From: Clostridiales bacterium
Lineage (GTDB): Bacteria; Bacillota; Clostridia; Christensenellales; Aristaeellaceae
Assembly (NCBI GenBank): GCA_019419995.1
Contig: JAHZHZ010000014.1
Coordinates: forward strand, 1 to 61,022
DNA: 61,022 nucleotides
Direction of reading: 5' to 3'
In this document: piece after piece, positions 42,629-51,398 of the stretch
Position numbering within the stretch: position 1 is the first letter of the stretch
Layout of the letters: every line of letters starts with the position of its first letter
Notes under the pieces: generated by a model
Databases searched by the model: none
Told to the model about the DNA's origin: nothing
What the model saw: only the letters and a program-made list of their open reading frames with translations
Program-made: the position numbers and the translations under genes

Positions 42629-42838
42629 ACGGAACAATTCCATCAATGACTTATCACAATTCATGTCTATGCAAGAATAACGCATTGTTCCATAATTTCT
42701 GCGCCAATTTTGCAATTTGAATGTTTTCATCATTCAAATTTAACGAAAAAATCACATAAATAGTAGTGACAGAGTAACCTGTAAAAGAATACAATAGTTA
42801 TATAATTACTGTATTATTCAGGAAAGGACTTGAAAGCT

Positions 42839-44038
42839 ATGCCTCTTAACCTATCAGAGCGTGCGTTGGCTATCTCACCTTCCGTCACTCTTGCCATTGA
42901 TGCTCAGGCAAAAAAGTTGCGCAATGAAGGTTTGGATGTAATTCCCTTCGGAGCCGGAGAACCAGATTTCTGCACCCCGGAATACATTAATGATGCGGGC
43001 AAATTCGCCATTGATGCGGGCATCACTCGCTATACACCTGTGGCAGGGACCTTGGATCTGCGCATGAAGATCTGTGAAAAATTTTTCCGGGACAACGGTT
43101 TGGAATACAATCCATCCGAAGTCATCGTATCCAACGGTGCCAAACAGGTGATTTTCACAGCTCTATCCGCCATCGTTAATCCCGGAGACGAAGTGCTACT
43201 GCCCTCCCCCTGCTGGGTAAGTTATCCTGAAATGGTACGCATGGCCGGCGGCACGCCGATAATGATTCATGGCAATGAAGAGAATGACTTTATCGTCACC
43301 GCTGACATGATCCGTCCTCACGTCAATGAGCATACTAAAGCATTGATCCTCAATTCTCCCAGTAACCCCAATGGCTGTGTGTGGGATCGAGAATCTCTCC
43401 GTGAGATTGCAGAGCTGGCAGTGGAGTGCGGTTTCTACATTATCTCTGACGAGATCTATGAAAAGCTGATCTACGACGGCGAATCTCACATCTCACCTGC
43501 CTCCTTCGGCGATGAAATTAAGGCGCAAACCATCGTAGTCAACGGCGTCTCCAAGACTTATGCCATGACCGGTTGGCGCATCGGCTATGCGGCAGGGCCT
43601 AAAAATGTGATCAAAGCTATGACCTCCTTCCAGAGTCATGCCTCCAGCAACGCCAATTCCATCGCTCAGTATGCCGCCTCCACCGCCCTCTCCTGCGGCG
43701 ATACTTATATAAAATCCATGATTACGGAGTACGACGTGCGCCGCAAATTGATGCACCGCATGCTCAACGATATCGATGGCCTTAGCTGTCGGCTCCCCAA
43801 AGGTGCCTTTTACATCATGTTAAATCTGCATCAGGTCATCGGGCGTACTTACAAGGGACAAAAAATCGACGGTTCCACTCGGTTTGCGGAATTGTTGCTC
43901 AATGAGAAGCGCGTGGCAGTGGTACCTGCACTGGCCTTCGGCGACGACAATTTTGCCCGCCTCAGTTATGCAACCAGCCGCAGTAATATTGTTGAGGGTT
44001 GCAAGCGTATCGCCTGCTTTATTTCGGAGCTGGATTAA
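42839..44038 (+). CDS. Aspartate/aromatic-type class I aminotransferase
   Basis: A 399-residue PLP enzyme of the AspB (subgroup I-gamma) type. Marks are IPFGAGEPDFCTPEYI, TRYTPVAGTLDLR, the NSPSNPNGCVWDRESL loop, DEIYEKLIYDG, and the PLP-lysine segment NGVSKTYAMTGWRIGYAAGP. The C-terminal Arg that binds the substrate carboxylate is in FARLSYATSRSNI. Likely converts aspartate and 2-oxoglutarate, but substrate range is not fixed by these motifs. The ATG at 42839 is chosen over a TTG three codons earlier. It is the last gene of the well-conserved backbone; an imperfect terminator follows. Confidence 0.92.
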   Translation: MPLNLSERALAISPSVTLAIDAQAKKLRNEGLDVIPFGAGEPDFCTPEYINDAGKFAIDAGITRYTPVAGTLDLRMKICEKFFRDNGLEYNPSEVIVSNGAKQVIFTALSAIVNPGDEVLLPSPCWVSYPEMVRMAGGTPIMIHGNEENDFIVTADMIRPHVNEHTKALILNSPSNPNGCVWDRESLREIAELAVECGFYIISDEIYEKLIYDGESHISPASFGDEIKAQTIVVNGVSKTYAMTGWRIGYAAGPKNVIKAMTSFQSHASSNANSIAQYAASTALSCGDTYIKSMITEYDVRRKLMHRMLNDIDGLSCRLPKGAFYIMLNLHQVIGRTYKGQKIDGSTRFAELLLNEKRVAVVPALAFGDDNFARLSYATSRSNIVEGCKRIACFISELD

Positions 44039-44046
44039 CTTCTCCT

Positions 44047-44084
44047 ATCAGGGCCTCATCTTTCAAAGATGGGGTCTTGATTTG
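44047..44084 (+). terminator. Terminator of the aminotransferase gene
   Basis: Imperfect stem with CCTCATCTTT opposite AAGATGGGG, extended by ATCA/TGAT, then TTTG. Confidence 0.65.
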
Positions 44085-44326
44085 TTGGCCTGTCAAGAAA
44101 TGATTGTCTCAATGGAGATTCGCTACCCCACAAGGGATGAAGCAAAACTTTTCAGCCAGGGCTAAGCCATGATTTCTTAAACCACCGCAATCATTGACAA
44201 AATTGTTATACCCTCCTTCCATATTCTCTCTAAGGCATTTCCTTTCTCAATATTGCAATATCAGCGCGACGATCTTCAATTCACCAGTGAACACCAGAGT
44301 AATCCATATATAATAATAGTAGAAAA

Positions 44327-44355
44327 GCAGGGAGACACATGGTTGTGCCCCCTGC
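44327..44355. terminator. Hairpin downstream of the small membrane protein gene
   Basis: GCAGGG and CCCTGC with inner ACA/TGT pairs; TTTTC follows on the minus strand. Otherwise 44085-44572 shows no supported gene. Confidence 0.55.
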
Positions 44356-44572
44356 CTTTGTCGATAATTTAGTTTTCGAATACCATACATGGCCAAGAAA
44401 TACTCCCCGGTAAAATTATTCACGGAGGTCCCATGTCGATATCTCCGTCAGAAATTCCCATATAAAAATGTAGTTACAATCTTTATGCTGTAAGAACATT
44501 CATCATGGTGCGATTGAGCAATTCCATCTGAACCTGTTTTCCTGTCTGACATGTGGTGACGTCGGTACAGTT

Positions 44573-44935
44573 TCACTTTTTATCTTCACATTTATCCTTA
44601 CTGTCAAGCTGACTTAAAAATCCTAAGGCACCATTTTCCTGCGCCATATCACCATTTTGAATGTTTACATCCTGCTTGGAATGGGAGATTAATGAAAGGG
44701 AAAAAATGAAGATGATCGCAGCACATGATATATATACAGCCTTTGCTGTTTTTGCTCCCGCAATTTCGCCGCCTTTCAGAGAGGCTTCAATTTGAATATT
44801 GTAAGCATCACCGCCAACATATTCTTCAACGTCACGAAAACTGATTTCTTTGGGCGGAATTTTTATGAAAAGGCCAAGACATAGTAATATGACTGCTACA
44901 ACAACCCCGATATATCCTACCACTCGTTTTTCCAT
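44573..44935 (-). CDS. Small membrane protein, about 120 residues
   Basis: Not assigned to a named family. It has an N-terminal membrane segment (MEKRVVGYIGVVVAVILLCL), a conserved-looking ectodomain SFRDVEEYVGGDAYNIQIEA, a second segment (AVYISCAAIIFIFSLSLI) and a charged tail. Two-segment proteins with an EYVGGDAYN motif are common in clostridial genomes, as I recall, function unknown. A well-formed promoter and an operator-like direct repeat precede it. Base composition is clearly more AT-rich than the backbone, marking the start of the accessory region. Confidence 0.7.
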   Translation of the reverse strand: MEKRVVGYIGVVVAVILLCLGLFIKIPPKEISFRDVEEYVGGDAYNIQIEASLKGGEIAGAKTAKAVYISCAAIIFIFSLSLISHSKQDVNIQNGDMAQENGALGFLSQLDSKDKCEDKK

Positions 44936-44992
44936 AATTCTACACATCCCTTCATAGTTCTGTTCTGCGTCTTTGTGGCCGACACCAATTTT

Positions 44993-45021
44993 ATTATATC
45001 ATCGCTTACTTTTACAATCAA
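44993..45021 (-). promoter_or_regulatory. Promoter of the small membrane protein gene
   Basis: Minus-strand TTGATT, 17-base spacer, perfect TATAAT. Confidence 0.72.
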
Positions 45022-45028
45022 CTCATAT

Positions 45029-45048
45029 AGGACTAATCTAGGACTAAT
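45029..45048 (-). promoter_or_regulatory. Operator-like direct repeat
   Basis: Two exact copies of ATTAGTCCT on the minus strand with an 11-base period (one helical turn), about 8 bases upstream of the -35. The geometry fits an OmpR/PhoB-type response regulator. Confidence 0.5.
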
Positions 45049-46068
45049 TTTAGTTCTTATTTATAAATACATAATTATAATGGTTCAAAAAGATAAAGCA
45101 AGATAAAATAAATATCAATCAAAATATTTGCTCATAAGATTGTCAAAAGGAATTGATCAGAAGAAGCTTGTGCATTTATTACGGCTTGAAGGTACTACTA
45201 TAACATGAGAATTCCTTGTAAAAATTAAGTGTGATATTCAACATGTACAAGCAGTTCAACTTCACGGCACTAAAGACGCGCTAAATACAACTTATGCTGA
45301 GCTTTTTAAGCAGTCGTCCAAAGATAGTCCTTTTCTTTCCCTTGCATGAAGGAAACTTCGTTTTTAAAGGATCTCCATTATATAAACAATCGTCTGATTT
45401 TACATGATTTGTTTATCTGTGAGCGTCGCCATTTCCGATGCTCCCACCTTTTTGCGTTTACGAGGCTTTCTTCTTTTCACGCGGCTCCTTGACTTGGAGG
45501 CAGGCTTACGCTTTACCCTGTTGCGAAAATAGTTGGTTTCGTAATAATGGAAGAAAACAAATAATCCGAACTACTCTCCTATCGGAAATAAGTTTGGACT
45601 ATATTGATTTGGTGAGGGAAACAGGACTTAAATTCAATGCCGTTCATCATATATACCCTATATTGTGCAATATATTATTAAATAAGCGCAATATATGGTG
45701 TTTTTATATCGCCTTGTATAACACAGTTAAGCCGTTTCAGAAGCTGTAAATAGTATTTTGAAGGGTAGTCGTTCTGGGTCTCGTGGTGGCACCATGAAAC
45801 TAACTGTCAACTTAGAATTTGAAATTAATAAACTCAAAATGGCGGCAATCCCTTCAAAAAAGCCTCGAAATTGCGCTCTTTAGCCCCAAAATGTGGTTAT
45901 TGAGTAAAAAACTTCTCTTTCTAGCTTCTATATCACGCCCAAATCAGAATGTAACGCATGCATCTTAGCGCAGTCGTAGAATCAAGCGGGTTAATAAGTT
46001 TGCTCTCGACTGCCTGATTGTATCCATAATAATCGAAACCAATCATCATATACTGACTAGTGAATAAA
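45049..46068. other. AT-rich stretch without a supported gene
   Basis: Both strands were read. The only coding-like trace is on the minus strand near 45406-45540, a very basic run (KRKPASKSRSRVKRRKPRKR) ending in a stop. It could be the tail of a lost gene. The 103-codon plus frame at 45438 has no ribosome site and no recognisable content. Confidence 0.5.
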
Positions 46069-46264
46069 TTAATCACATATCCTTCTTGCTGTTATCGGCG
46101 TTTTTTCATTCTTGTGATTTTCCCAAGCTTTAGAGAGTGCTTTTGCCGCAGCAAATGCAGCGCCATACAAAATCATGGTTGGAATTGCTCCTAAAGAACC
46201 ACCACCAATCAACAATGTTTTAATGATACTTGCAAGAAATACACACCCAAATCAAAACTTTCAT
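46069..46264 (-). pseudogene. Frameshifted small membrane protein
   Basis: A ribosome site GGAAG and an ATG (46264) open a frame that reads MKVLIWVC and then stops. One base later the other frame continues as VFLASIIKTLLIGGGSLGAI, PTMILYGAAFAAAKALSKAW and a Lys-rich tail to a stop at 46069. Removing one base near 46243 joins the two into a coherent protein of about 64 residues with two hydrophobic segments. It directly follows the LRR gene on the same strand. Confidence 0.55.
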
Positions 46265-46279
46265 ATCAAATCTTCCATG

Positions 46280-48598
46280 TTACCAAACAATGCCGGTTAG
46301 CATTTCATTAAAAGGATTGACATAAGTATTGTTATTACTTGGCCGGACGAATTGAAAACCATACAAATATCCATTTCTTATACACACATGCACGGTGATT
46401 TTGATCGAAAAAGTAAAACCAAACAGTTCTTCCTTTCGTGTAATTTCCGCAGTGTAAAAATCTTGATTTGAATATGTTGAAATATAGACATCTTCGGCAG
46501 CTATAGAATATATGTCAGCAATATCAGCTGCGGTGAGCAGCCCGTTATCAATATCTTTACGGGAATAGCCCATTCGTTCCAGTCTCAGTCGCCCTGTTTC
46601 ACCAATAGCAAGCCAAAAATCTTCACAAGTATATATAATACTTGTTCCATCATCCCTTTCTGGAACAAACTTAGCGTTAATATATGCTCTCTCTTCGGGC
46701 ATGTCCTTTTGCACCCAACCAACTGGTAAGAGAAAGGATGTTCCACTTACAGGATCAATATATGTATTTCTACTAACTGTTAGTTCTGATGGATGATAAT
46801 ATTCGTATCTCAGATTGTTACTTTCGCAATACCTCTCCGAATATGATCCTTCTTCTACCCGAATAACAAGCTTTGGACAGTCATCAAAAGCACGTTCACC
46901 AATAGACTCGACGGTCGGGGGAATAGTCATAATCTCTAATGATTCACACGCTCTAAATGCATGTTCTCCAATTGATGTTATCGTAGAAGGTAATTCTACC
47001 TTATGCAAATTTTCGCATGCGAAAAACATATAATCACTTATCTCTGTAACACCCTCTTCAATATGAACACTTGTGAGTCCGCTACAATCACCGAATGCTC
47101 TTTTTCCGACTGTTGCATCGCTATAAATTGTGATTGATTCGATGGTATCACATGAATCAAAAGCAAATTCATCTATTTGAACCAGATTTGATATCAGATC
47201 AGGAAAGACGAACCCTGAACAACTATTAAAAGCCCATGCACCAATTTTTTGCAGGGATTTAGGGAAAGTAATAGTTGCACTGCCGTTATGATTATTAAAT
47301 GCACCTTCTCCAACAGAAATAATACCCTCAGGTATGGTATAATGATCAATAGATTTGTTGTGAGGAAACACTCGTAATGATTTTTCTATACGATTGAACA
47401 GCACTCCATCCTGTGCATAGAAGTATGGATTCAACGGATCGACAGAAACACTCATTAACCCAAAACTGTATGTAAATGGGTTACCATCAATGTGTTTGAG
47501 TGTTTTGGGGAAATACACATCAGTGATTCCATCTGCACAAGCAAACGCATCTTGTTCAATCACTTCTATTCCCTCAGATATTTCAATATAAACTAGATTG
47601 TCATTACCGTAAAAAGAGCTTTCTCCTATCACTTCTGTTTCCGACGGCACAACAAATGTGCTGTTACTCATTTGGCATGGATAGCAAACCAGTTTTTTCT
47701 TGTCAAAAGAATACAACACGCCATCGTCAGCGATAAAAGAAGTATTGTCTTCATCAACAGCGATGGCTTTCAATCCTGAAAAATCCGTAAAAGGATTGCC
47801 TTCAATAATCTGTATCGTCGAGGGTATAACAACAGTTGTTACCAAACAGTTTTCTTCTAATTTCCCAATGCTAGTAATCACATATCCATCAATTGATTCG
47901 GGAATCGTTATTGATGACTGTATTCCTGTATATCCAGTAATCATAGCAGTTCCATTTGAAAGTATTTCATATTGAAAATCTGCCGTATCCGTTGGGGTAT
48001 CATACGCGACAACAATGCTGCTTTCACCAAACACAGCACTACCAACAATATCAAGCATTAACTCTTCGTCCGTCGCTGTAAATTGACCGTCATAAGAGTA
48101 CATCGTTATATTTATAGCTTGGTAATTATATATTGTGTAATACTGTAATCCAAACAAATTAGGATCATTTGCCGCCTGTTTCCATAACCTCACAAAAGTA
48201 ACAGGCCCGCTATGGTAAATGTCATATTCATCAATAATTGTTCCGACTTTTTTTAACTCGTCCACCCACATGGAAACCATAAAGTTAAGCGTATTATCCT
48301 CCCATATACTAAAATCGGAAATGGAACTTCCCATCATAGTCACTGCAATCTCAGTTGTTCCATCAGATGAGTAAGCATCAAGATGAAGGTTGTCAGAAAC
48401 AAGCATCTCTTTGACTTCTTCGGATGTCATACCATAATTTAATAGGGCTTGCGAATCGCTGGGCATATTGCGGGTAAAAACATCAAAATCGTTCGGCAAA
48501 GAAATAGTTACCCCTATTTCGTCGAGAATATAGTTACTCCATGCCTCGGACCCAATACCACTTTGCATGTACAATGTACTGAGCATTACAATAAGCAT
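46280..48598 (-). CDS. Leucine-rich repeat (LRR_5, BspA-like) surface protein
   Basis: A protein of about 772 residues. The central part (about 215-600) is built from LRR_5 units such as SITIPESIDGYVITSIGKLE, SITSIGEHAFRACESLEIM and VESIGERAFDDCPKL. Non-repeat domains flank it: the N-terminal one (about 15-200) and a C-terminal one of about 170 residues look like secreted, beta-rich domains. BspA-like proteins act in adhesion and surface binding. The frame starts inside a signal peptide (MLIVMLSTLYMQSGIG). The real start with a strong ribosome site lies at 48624 but is out of frame by one base across an A8 tract. No anchor motif is visible. Confidence 0.8.
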   Translation of the reverse strand: MLIVMLSTLYMQSGIGSEAWSNYILDEIGVTISLPNDFDVFTRNMPSDSQALLNYGMTSEEVKEMLVSDNLHLDAYSSDGTTEIAVTMMGSSISDFSIWEDNTLNFMVSMWVDELKKVGTIIDEYDIYHSGPVTFVRLWKQAANDPNLFGLQYYTIYNYQAINITMYSYDGQFTATDEELMLDIVGSAVFGESSIVVAYDTPTDTADFQYEILSNGTAMITGYTGIQSSITIPESIDGYVITSIGKLEENCLVTTVVIPSTIQIIEGNPFTDFSGLKAIAVDEDNTSFIADDGVLYSFDKKKLVCYPCQMSNSTFVVPSETEVIGESSFYGNDNLVYIEISEGIEVIEQDAFACADGITDVYFPKTLKHIDGNPFTYSFGLMSVSVDPLNPYFYAQDGVLFNRIEKSLRVFPHNKSIDHYTIPEGIISVGEGAFNNHNGSATITFPKSLQKIGAWAFNSCSGFVFPDLISNLVQIDEFAFDSCDTIESITIYSDATVGKRAFGDCSGLTSVHIEEGVTEISDYMFFACENLHKVELPSTITSIGEHAFRACESLEIMTIPPTVESIGERAFDDCPKLVIRVEEGSYSERYCESNNLRYEYYHPSELTVSRNTYIDPVSGTSFLLPVGWVQKDMPEERAYINAKFVPERDDGTSIIYTCEDFWLAIGETGRLRLERMGYSRKDIDNGLLTAADIADIYSIAAEDVYISTYSNQDFYTAEITRKEELFGFTFSIKITVHVCIRNGYLYGFQFVRPSNNNTYVNPFNEMLTGIVW

Positions 48599-48607
48599 GA
48601 CTGCAAC

Positions 48608-48615
48608 TTTTTTTT
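48608..48615 (-). other. A8 tract separating the LRR start codon from its frame
   Basis: The minus strand reads AAAGGAG, eight bases, ATG (48624), AACATC, then eight A. With six or nine A the protein would read MNIKKKVAVMLIVML, a classic signal peptide joined to the LRR frame. With eight A it stops after 12 codons. Confidence 0.7.
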
Positions 48616-48687
48616 GATGTTCATATCCGCATCTCCTTTGTGGATATACTATACCATTGAATATTATATGTCACGCGTAAATTTCTG

Positions 48688-48796
48688 TCAATTATTACAT
48701 GCTACTTGCGTTAGGTTGCTCCTCTGACAATACAGCGCTATATTCCCTTTATACCCCTCAAACGTATCCACCCGCGTCACATTCCACAGTTTTCCC
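48688..48796 (-). pseudogene. Tail of a phage structural or connector protein (fragment)
   Basis: One minus-strand frame reads HVVRYKGKLWNVTRVDTFEG, YKGNIALYCQRSN and stops at 48688. The phrase resembles the end of small phage proteins from head-tail modules, but I cannot name the family with certainty. It directly follows, and partly overlaps out of frame, the terminase fragment, so a deletion appears to have joined the two. Confidence 0.35.
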
Positions 48797-48970
48797 TTAT
48801 ACCGTACCACATGCGCAGGCGATGGGGCGAGTTGCCCATCCTTCGTCAAACGCCCACGTACCCGGCTTTTCTATCTCCGCCGCAGGGCGGGTAAAAATCA
48901 CCTTGACGCGCTTGCAGGCGATTATTTCGCCGTGCTGCAAGGCATCGTTGTACATGTCAATGTAGTTCAC
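48797..48970 (-). pseudogene. Terminase large subunit, N-terminal fragment
   Basis: 57 codons from a GTG that overlaps the upstream stop (GTGA). NYIDMYNDALQHGEIIACKR and PGTWAFDEGWATRPIA match the usual N-terminus of phage TerL (a Y-x-x-A-x-x-G start and a W-x-FDE motif). The ATPase centre and nuclease are missing: the frame ends in a stop after residue 57. It is the remnant of the DNA-packaging motor. Confidence 0.5.
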
Positions 48971-49206
48971 CTGACATCACCCGCCGGGGCAAACTGCAGC
49001 AGGGCGTCCACGATTTCGGCATCGCCCACGGTATCGCGCAGAACGCGGATTTCCTTCACTGTGGCAAGATAAATGCGCATCTGCTGTGCGTACTGTCTGG
49101 CATCGCCGCGCAGCTTTGGCAGAGTCTGTTCAAGGGCTTTTGTCTGTCCGCACAGGAAGTCAAGCTGCCTGTGCTGTTCATCGGTGTAACTGGTCGTGCT
49201 GCTCAT
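48967..49206 (-). CDS. Phage protein between HNH and TerL, possibly terminase small subunit
   Basis: A 79-residue helical protein that begins MSSTTSYTDEQHRQLDFLCG and includes LRGDARQYAQQMRIYLATVK and a short acidic C-terminus. There are no conserved residues that I can assign with confidence. Its place just after an HNH endonuclease and just before terL is where small terminase subunits sit in HK97-like phages. GAGG lies nine bases upstream of the ATG. The start lies inside the end of the HNH frame and its stop overlaps the terL fragment start. Confidence 0.45.
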   Translation of the reverse strand: MSSTTSYTDEQHRQLDFLCGQTKALEQTLPKLRGDARQYAQQMRIYLATVKEIRVLRDTVGDAEIVDALLQFAPAGDVR

Positions 49207-49952
49207 AGGTTCGCACCTCGCTTTCTTTGGTCGGAATAATATCGCCATCTACATTGAAACGATATCCTTTCGCCACTGCGCCGCCGCTTCCGAAATGCTC
49301 CGCGTTGTGGCAGGCCTGACATAGGGCAAGCAGGTTGTCCGCCGTCAGCGCGGTTGTGGTGATGCTGTTCTTCGCGTCCCACGTCACACCGGACAGAATA
49401 CCCTTGGGCTTGCCTGCGCCGTCGCCGTTCACGATCGCCGCGCCGATTGCATCCGCAATGCTCGTGCGCGTTTTCCTGCGTGATGTAGCTTTCAAATGCG
49501 GAAAGCTTCATACGCTTGACAGCGGCGGACATGGACAGCACCTTCATAAGCTCATGCCCTGCAAAGGTCACGTTGGTAGCGGAAACCGCCTTGCACTCTA
49601 CCGTAGCGCCCTCGGTGTGCCATGCCGCCGGGTCAGTGAGAACGCCTACCGGAATTGCCATATTGGACGGGACAACGAACAGCCGCACTTCACCGAACAG
49701 GCCGTTGACGCTGCCCGACTGCCGGGCAATTCCATTCAACGTCCTGGTGGGCACAACCGCCGCCGAATTCGACAGGGTGTTAAAGCTGTCCGCCCGCTTT
49801 TCCGCCTGCGCCGCCGTGTACGCCCGCTGTTCGGGTTCAGTCAGTTCCCTGCCCTGCAAGGTCTTGAAAAACGCGTTGTGGTATTCCTCCGCCGCATGGG
49901 TATCCGGGTTCTGCTGGACGTGATTCAGGGGGGCGGTGATGGAATTAAACAT
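49178..49952 (-). pseudogene. Chimera: HK97-type major capsid protein fused to HNH endonuclease tail
   Basis: From the ATG at 49952 (strong GGAGG) the frame reads an HK97 capsid N-terminus (MFNSITAPLNHVQQNPDTHA, EVRLFVVPSNMAIPVGVLTD, SAFESYITQEN). A one-base slip near 49470 continues in another frame as ADAIGAAIVNGDGAGKPKGI and VTWDAKNSITTTALTADNLL. Right after DNLLAL the sequence becomes CQACHNAEHFGSGG and ends IPTKESEVRTYEQ, the tail of a phage HNH nuclease. The capsid C-terminal half and the HNH N-terminal half are both absent, so a deletion or rearrangement joined them. Confidence 0.65.
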
Positions 49953-50115
49953 AGCCTCCTTCCTTTCCGGCATCGGTATTCGGTGCCTGTACGGTCGTTT
50001 GGGGATAAGCCGCACGGTTCACAACGGATATTTCGTAAATTGCGCTGATTCTGGTATTCGTTTCTGCGCCGCGCACGCTGCTGATGTTCAGCTTGAATTC
50101 TCGCGTTGGCTTTCC
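49945..50115 (-). pseudogene. C-terminal fragment of a phage prohead protease (tentative)
   Basis: A frame ending at 49945 reads REFKLNISSVRGAETNTRIS, AIYEISVVNRAAYPQTTVQA and then an acidic tail. The YEISVVxRxAYPQT phrase is typical of the end of HK97-type prohead proteases. No catalytic part remains upstream. It precedes the capsid gene, the normal phage order. The stretch 50158-50301 shows no gene. Confidence 0.4.
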
Positions 50116-50301
50116 ATGAGATTCTGCCTCCTTCCTTTGAATGTCACTCGTTGGGGTTCATGGGTTGCTATGCAATTTCCTCGCTTGTCGCTCCTGCCTG
50201 CTGTCCGGGCTTTCACCGATTCACACCAGAGGCCGCCGAATTGCTATAACGCGCACACCGGGATTCGGATTTTTCGCGTGTTTGTGCAGCCACGCTTTCA
50301 A

Positions 50302-50507
50302 TTAAAGGGGAATGTCGCACCGCCCTTGCGTAACTGAATTTTTCAGCCATGCTTCAAACGGTTCCCTGGGCACAAGGATGCGCTTGCTCAGACGAATCGC
50401 CGGGAAGTCCTTGTGGTCCGCCATCTGTAGGCTGTCGGGCGACTGATGCCCATGGCCTACGCCACTTCCGGGACTGTCATGCACAGCTTGTCTTTGTTAA
50501 TCTACAT
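50302..50507 (-). pseudogene. Broken excisionase / helix-turn-helix protein
   Basis: AGGAGG is followed by ATG (50507) and immediately a TAG, then INKDKLCMTVPEVA, another TAG (50459-50457) and AMGISRPTAY. After a frame change it continues as KDFPAIRLSKRILVPREPFE and AWLKNS. These are the two halves of a short winged-helix excisionase (Tn916 Xis-like). Three lesions in about 70 codons make it non-functional unless strongly recoded. It is divergent from the zinc-finger and integrase genes, as in many integrative elements. Confidence 0.65.
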
Positions 50508-50560
50508 GGATTGATGTACCTCCTATTGACTTCCCTGCAGCTATATGGCATCACAAAACT

Positions 50561-50588
50561 GCAACCGATAGCAAATTTAATCGGTTGC
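50561..50588. promoter_or_regulatory. Inverted repeat between the divergent excisionase and zinc-finger genes
   Basis: Perfect nine-base arms GCAACCGAT and ATCGGTTGC with a ten-base AT-rich spacer, the usual size of a dimeric repressor operator. Confidence 0.55.
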
Positions 50589-50617
50589 AAAATCGGTATC
50601 AAACGGGAGGTCATCAA

Positions 50618-51398
50618 ATGAGTCCTTTCAAATTCATTGACACGCACCTGACACAGGCGTTTTCCTGCAATACGGCATGGTGCGGTCGATATGCCGCAGA
50701 AACACATGACGGAATACTTTATCTGGTCGGCAAGGAACAAAAGGATAATCAAAATATTTTTACCTATGAAAAGATCGGACAGACGAACATTCTGAATACG
50801 CTGCTTTGCTTGTATGAACGCTTGAACGCAGACCTGTATGGACATGTGCCTGAGCGCATTACGGAAAGCGACATCGAATTGATTGCCGCATGGTGCGTTC
50901 GTTACGGAATGCCGATGGAATCCGTTGAGCTTGGGGAAAAGCACAGAAGAATCGGTTTCCGGCTGGATACCTTCTACAATCGCCTGCACAAGCTGTACAA
51001 CTGTTATCTGCTTTGGCGCGTGCTGTATCTGGGGGGACATCAGTGATAAAAACTTCTATGTTTCAAACAAAATCACCGTCAAGCAGTGCCGGAGTTATCT
51101 GCAGGCAAACATGGCAATGCTGGATATTCGGATGGTGCCTGTGTTCGATACAGAGCCGCCCACGTTTCAACTGGTCTGTTCTGACCTGCTGGAAATCGCC
51201 TTGGATCAGATGTTCTTTGAATGTATGAATACAAATGGATACAAGATTGGTGTTTGTGCCGTCTGCGGCGCTCCCTTTCCGAAAACGCGAAGAAATAATA
51301 CGCTGTGCGAAGAATGCCAGCGTACAAAGTACCAGCGCACTCGGGACAAGCAGCGGATAGTTGCAAACATAAAAAAGAAATCGGAAAGGACTGATTGA
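50618..51398 (+). pseudogene. Frameshifted zinc-finger protein of an integrative element
   Basis: From ATG 50618 (GGAGG) the frame reads MSPFKFIDTHLTQAFSCNTA and stops after LYLGGHQ at 51046. The other frame takes over after a run of six G (51031-51036) as DISDKNFYVSNKITVKQCRS. It ends with a four-Cys finger CAVCGAPFPKTRRNNTLCEE and a basic tail. One G fewer would restore a single protein of about 260 residues. Similar proteins with a C-terminal CxxC finger (DUF6076-like, from memory) often sit just upstream of tyrosine integrases, as here. Confidence 0.6.

Noticed and set aside
45438..45749. A 103-codon plus-strand frame
   Set aside because: No ribosome site, no recognisable motif, and it crosses a coding-like trace on the other strand.
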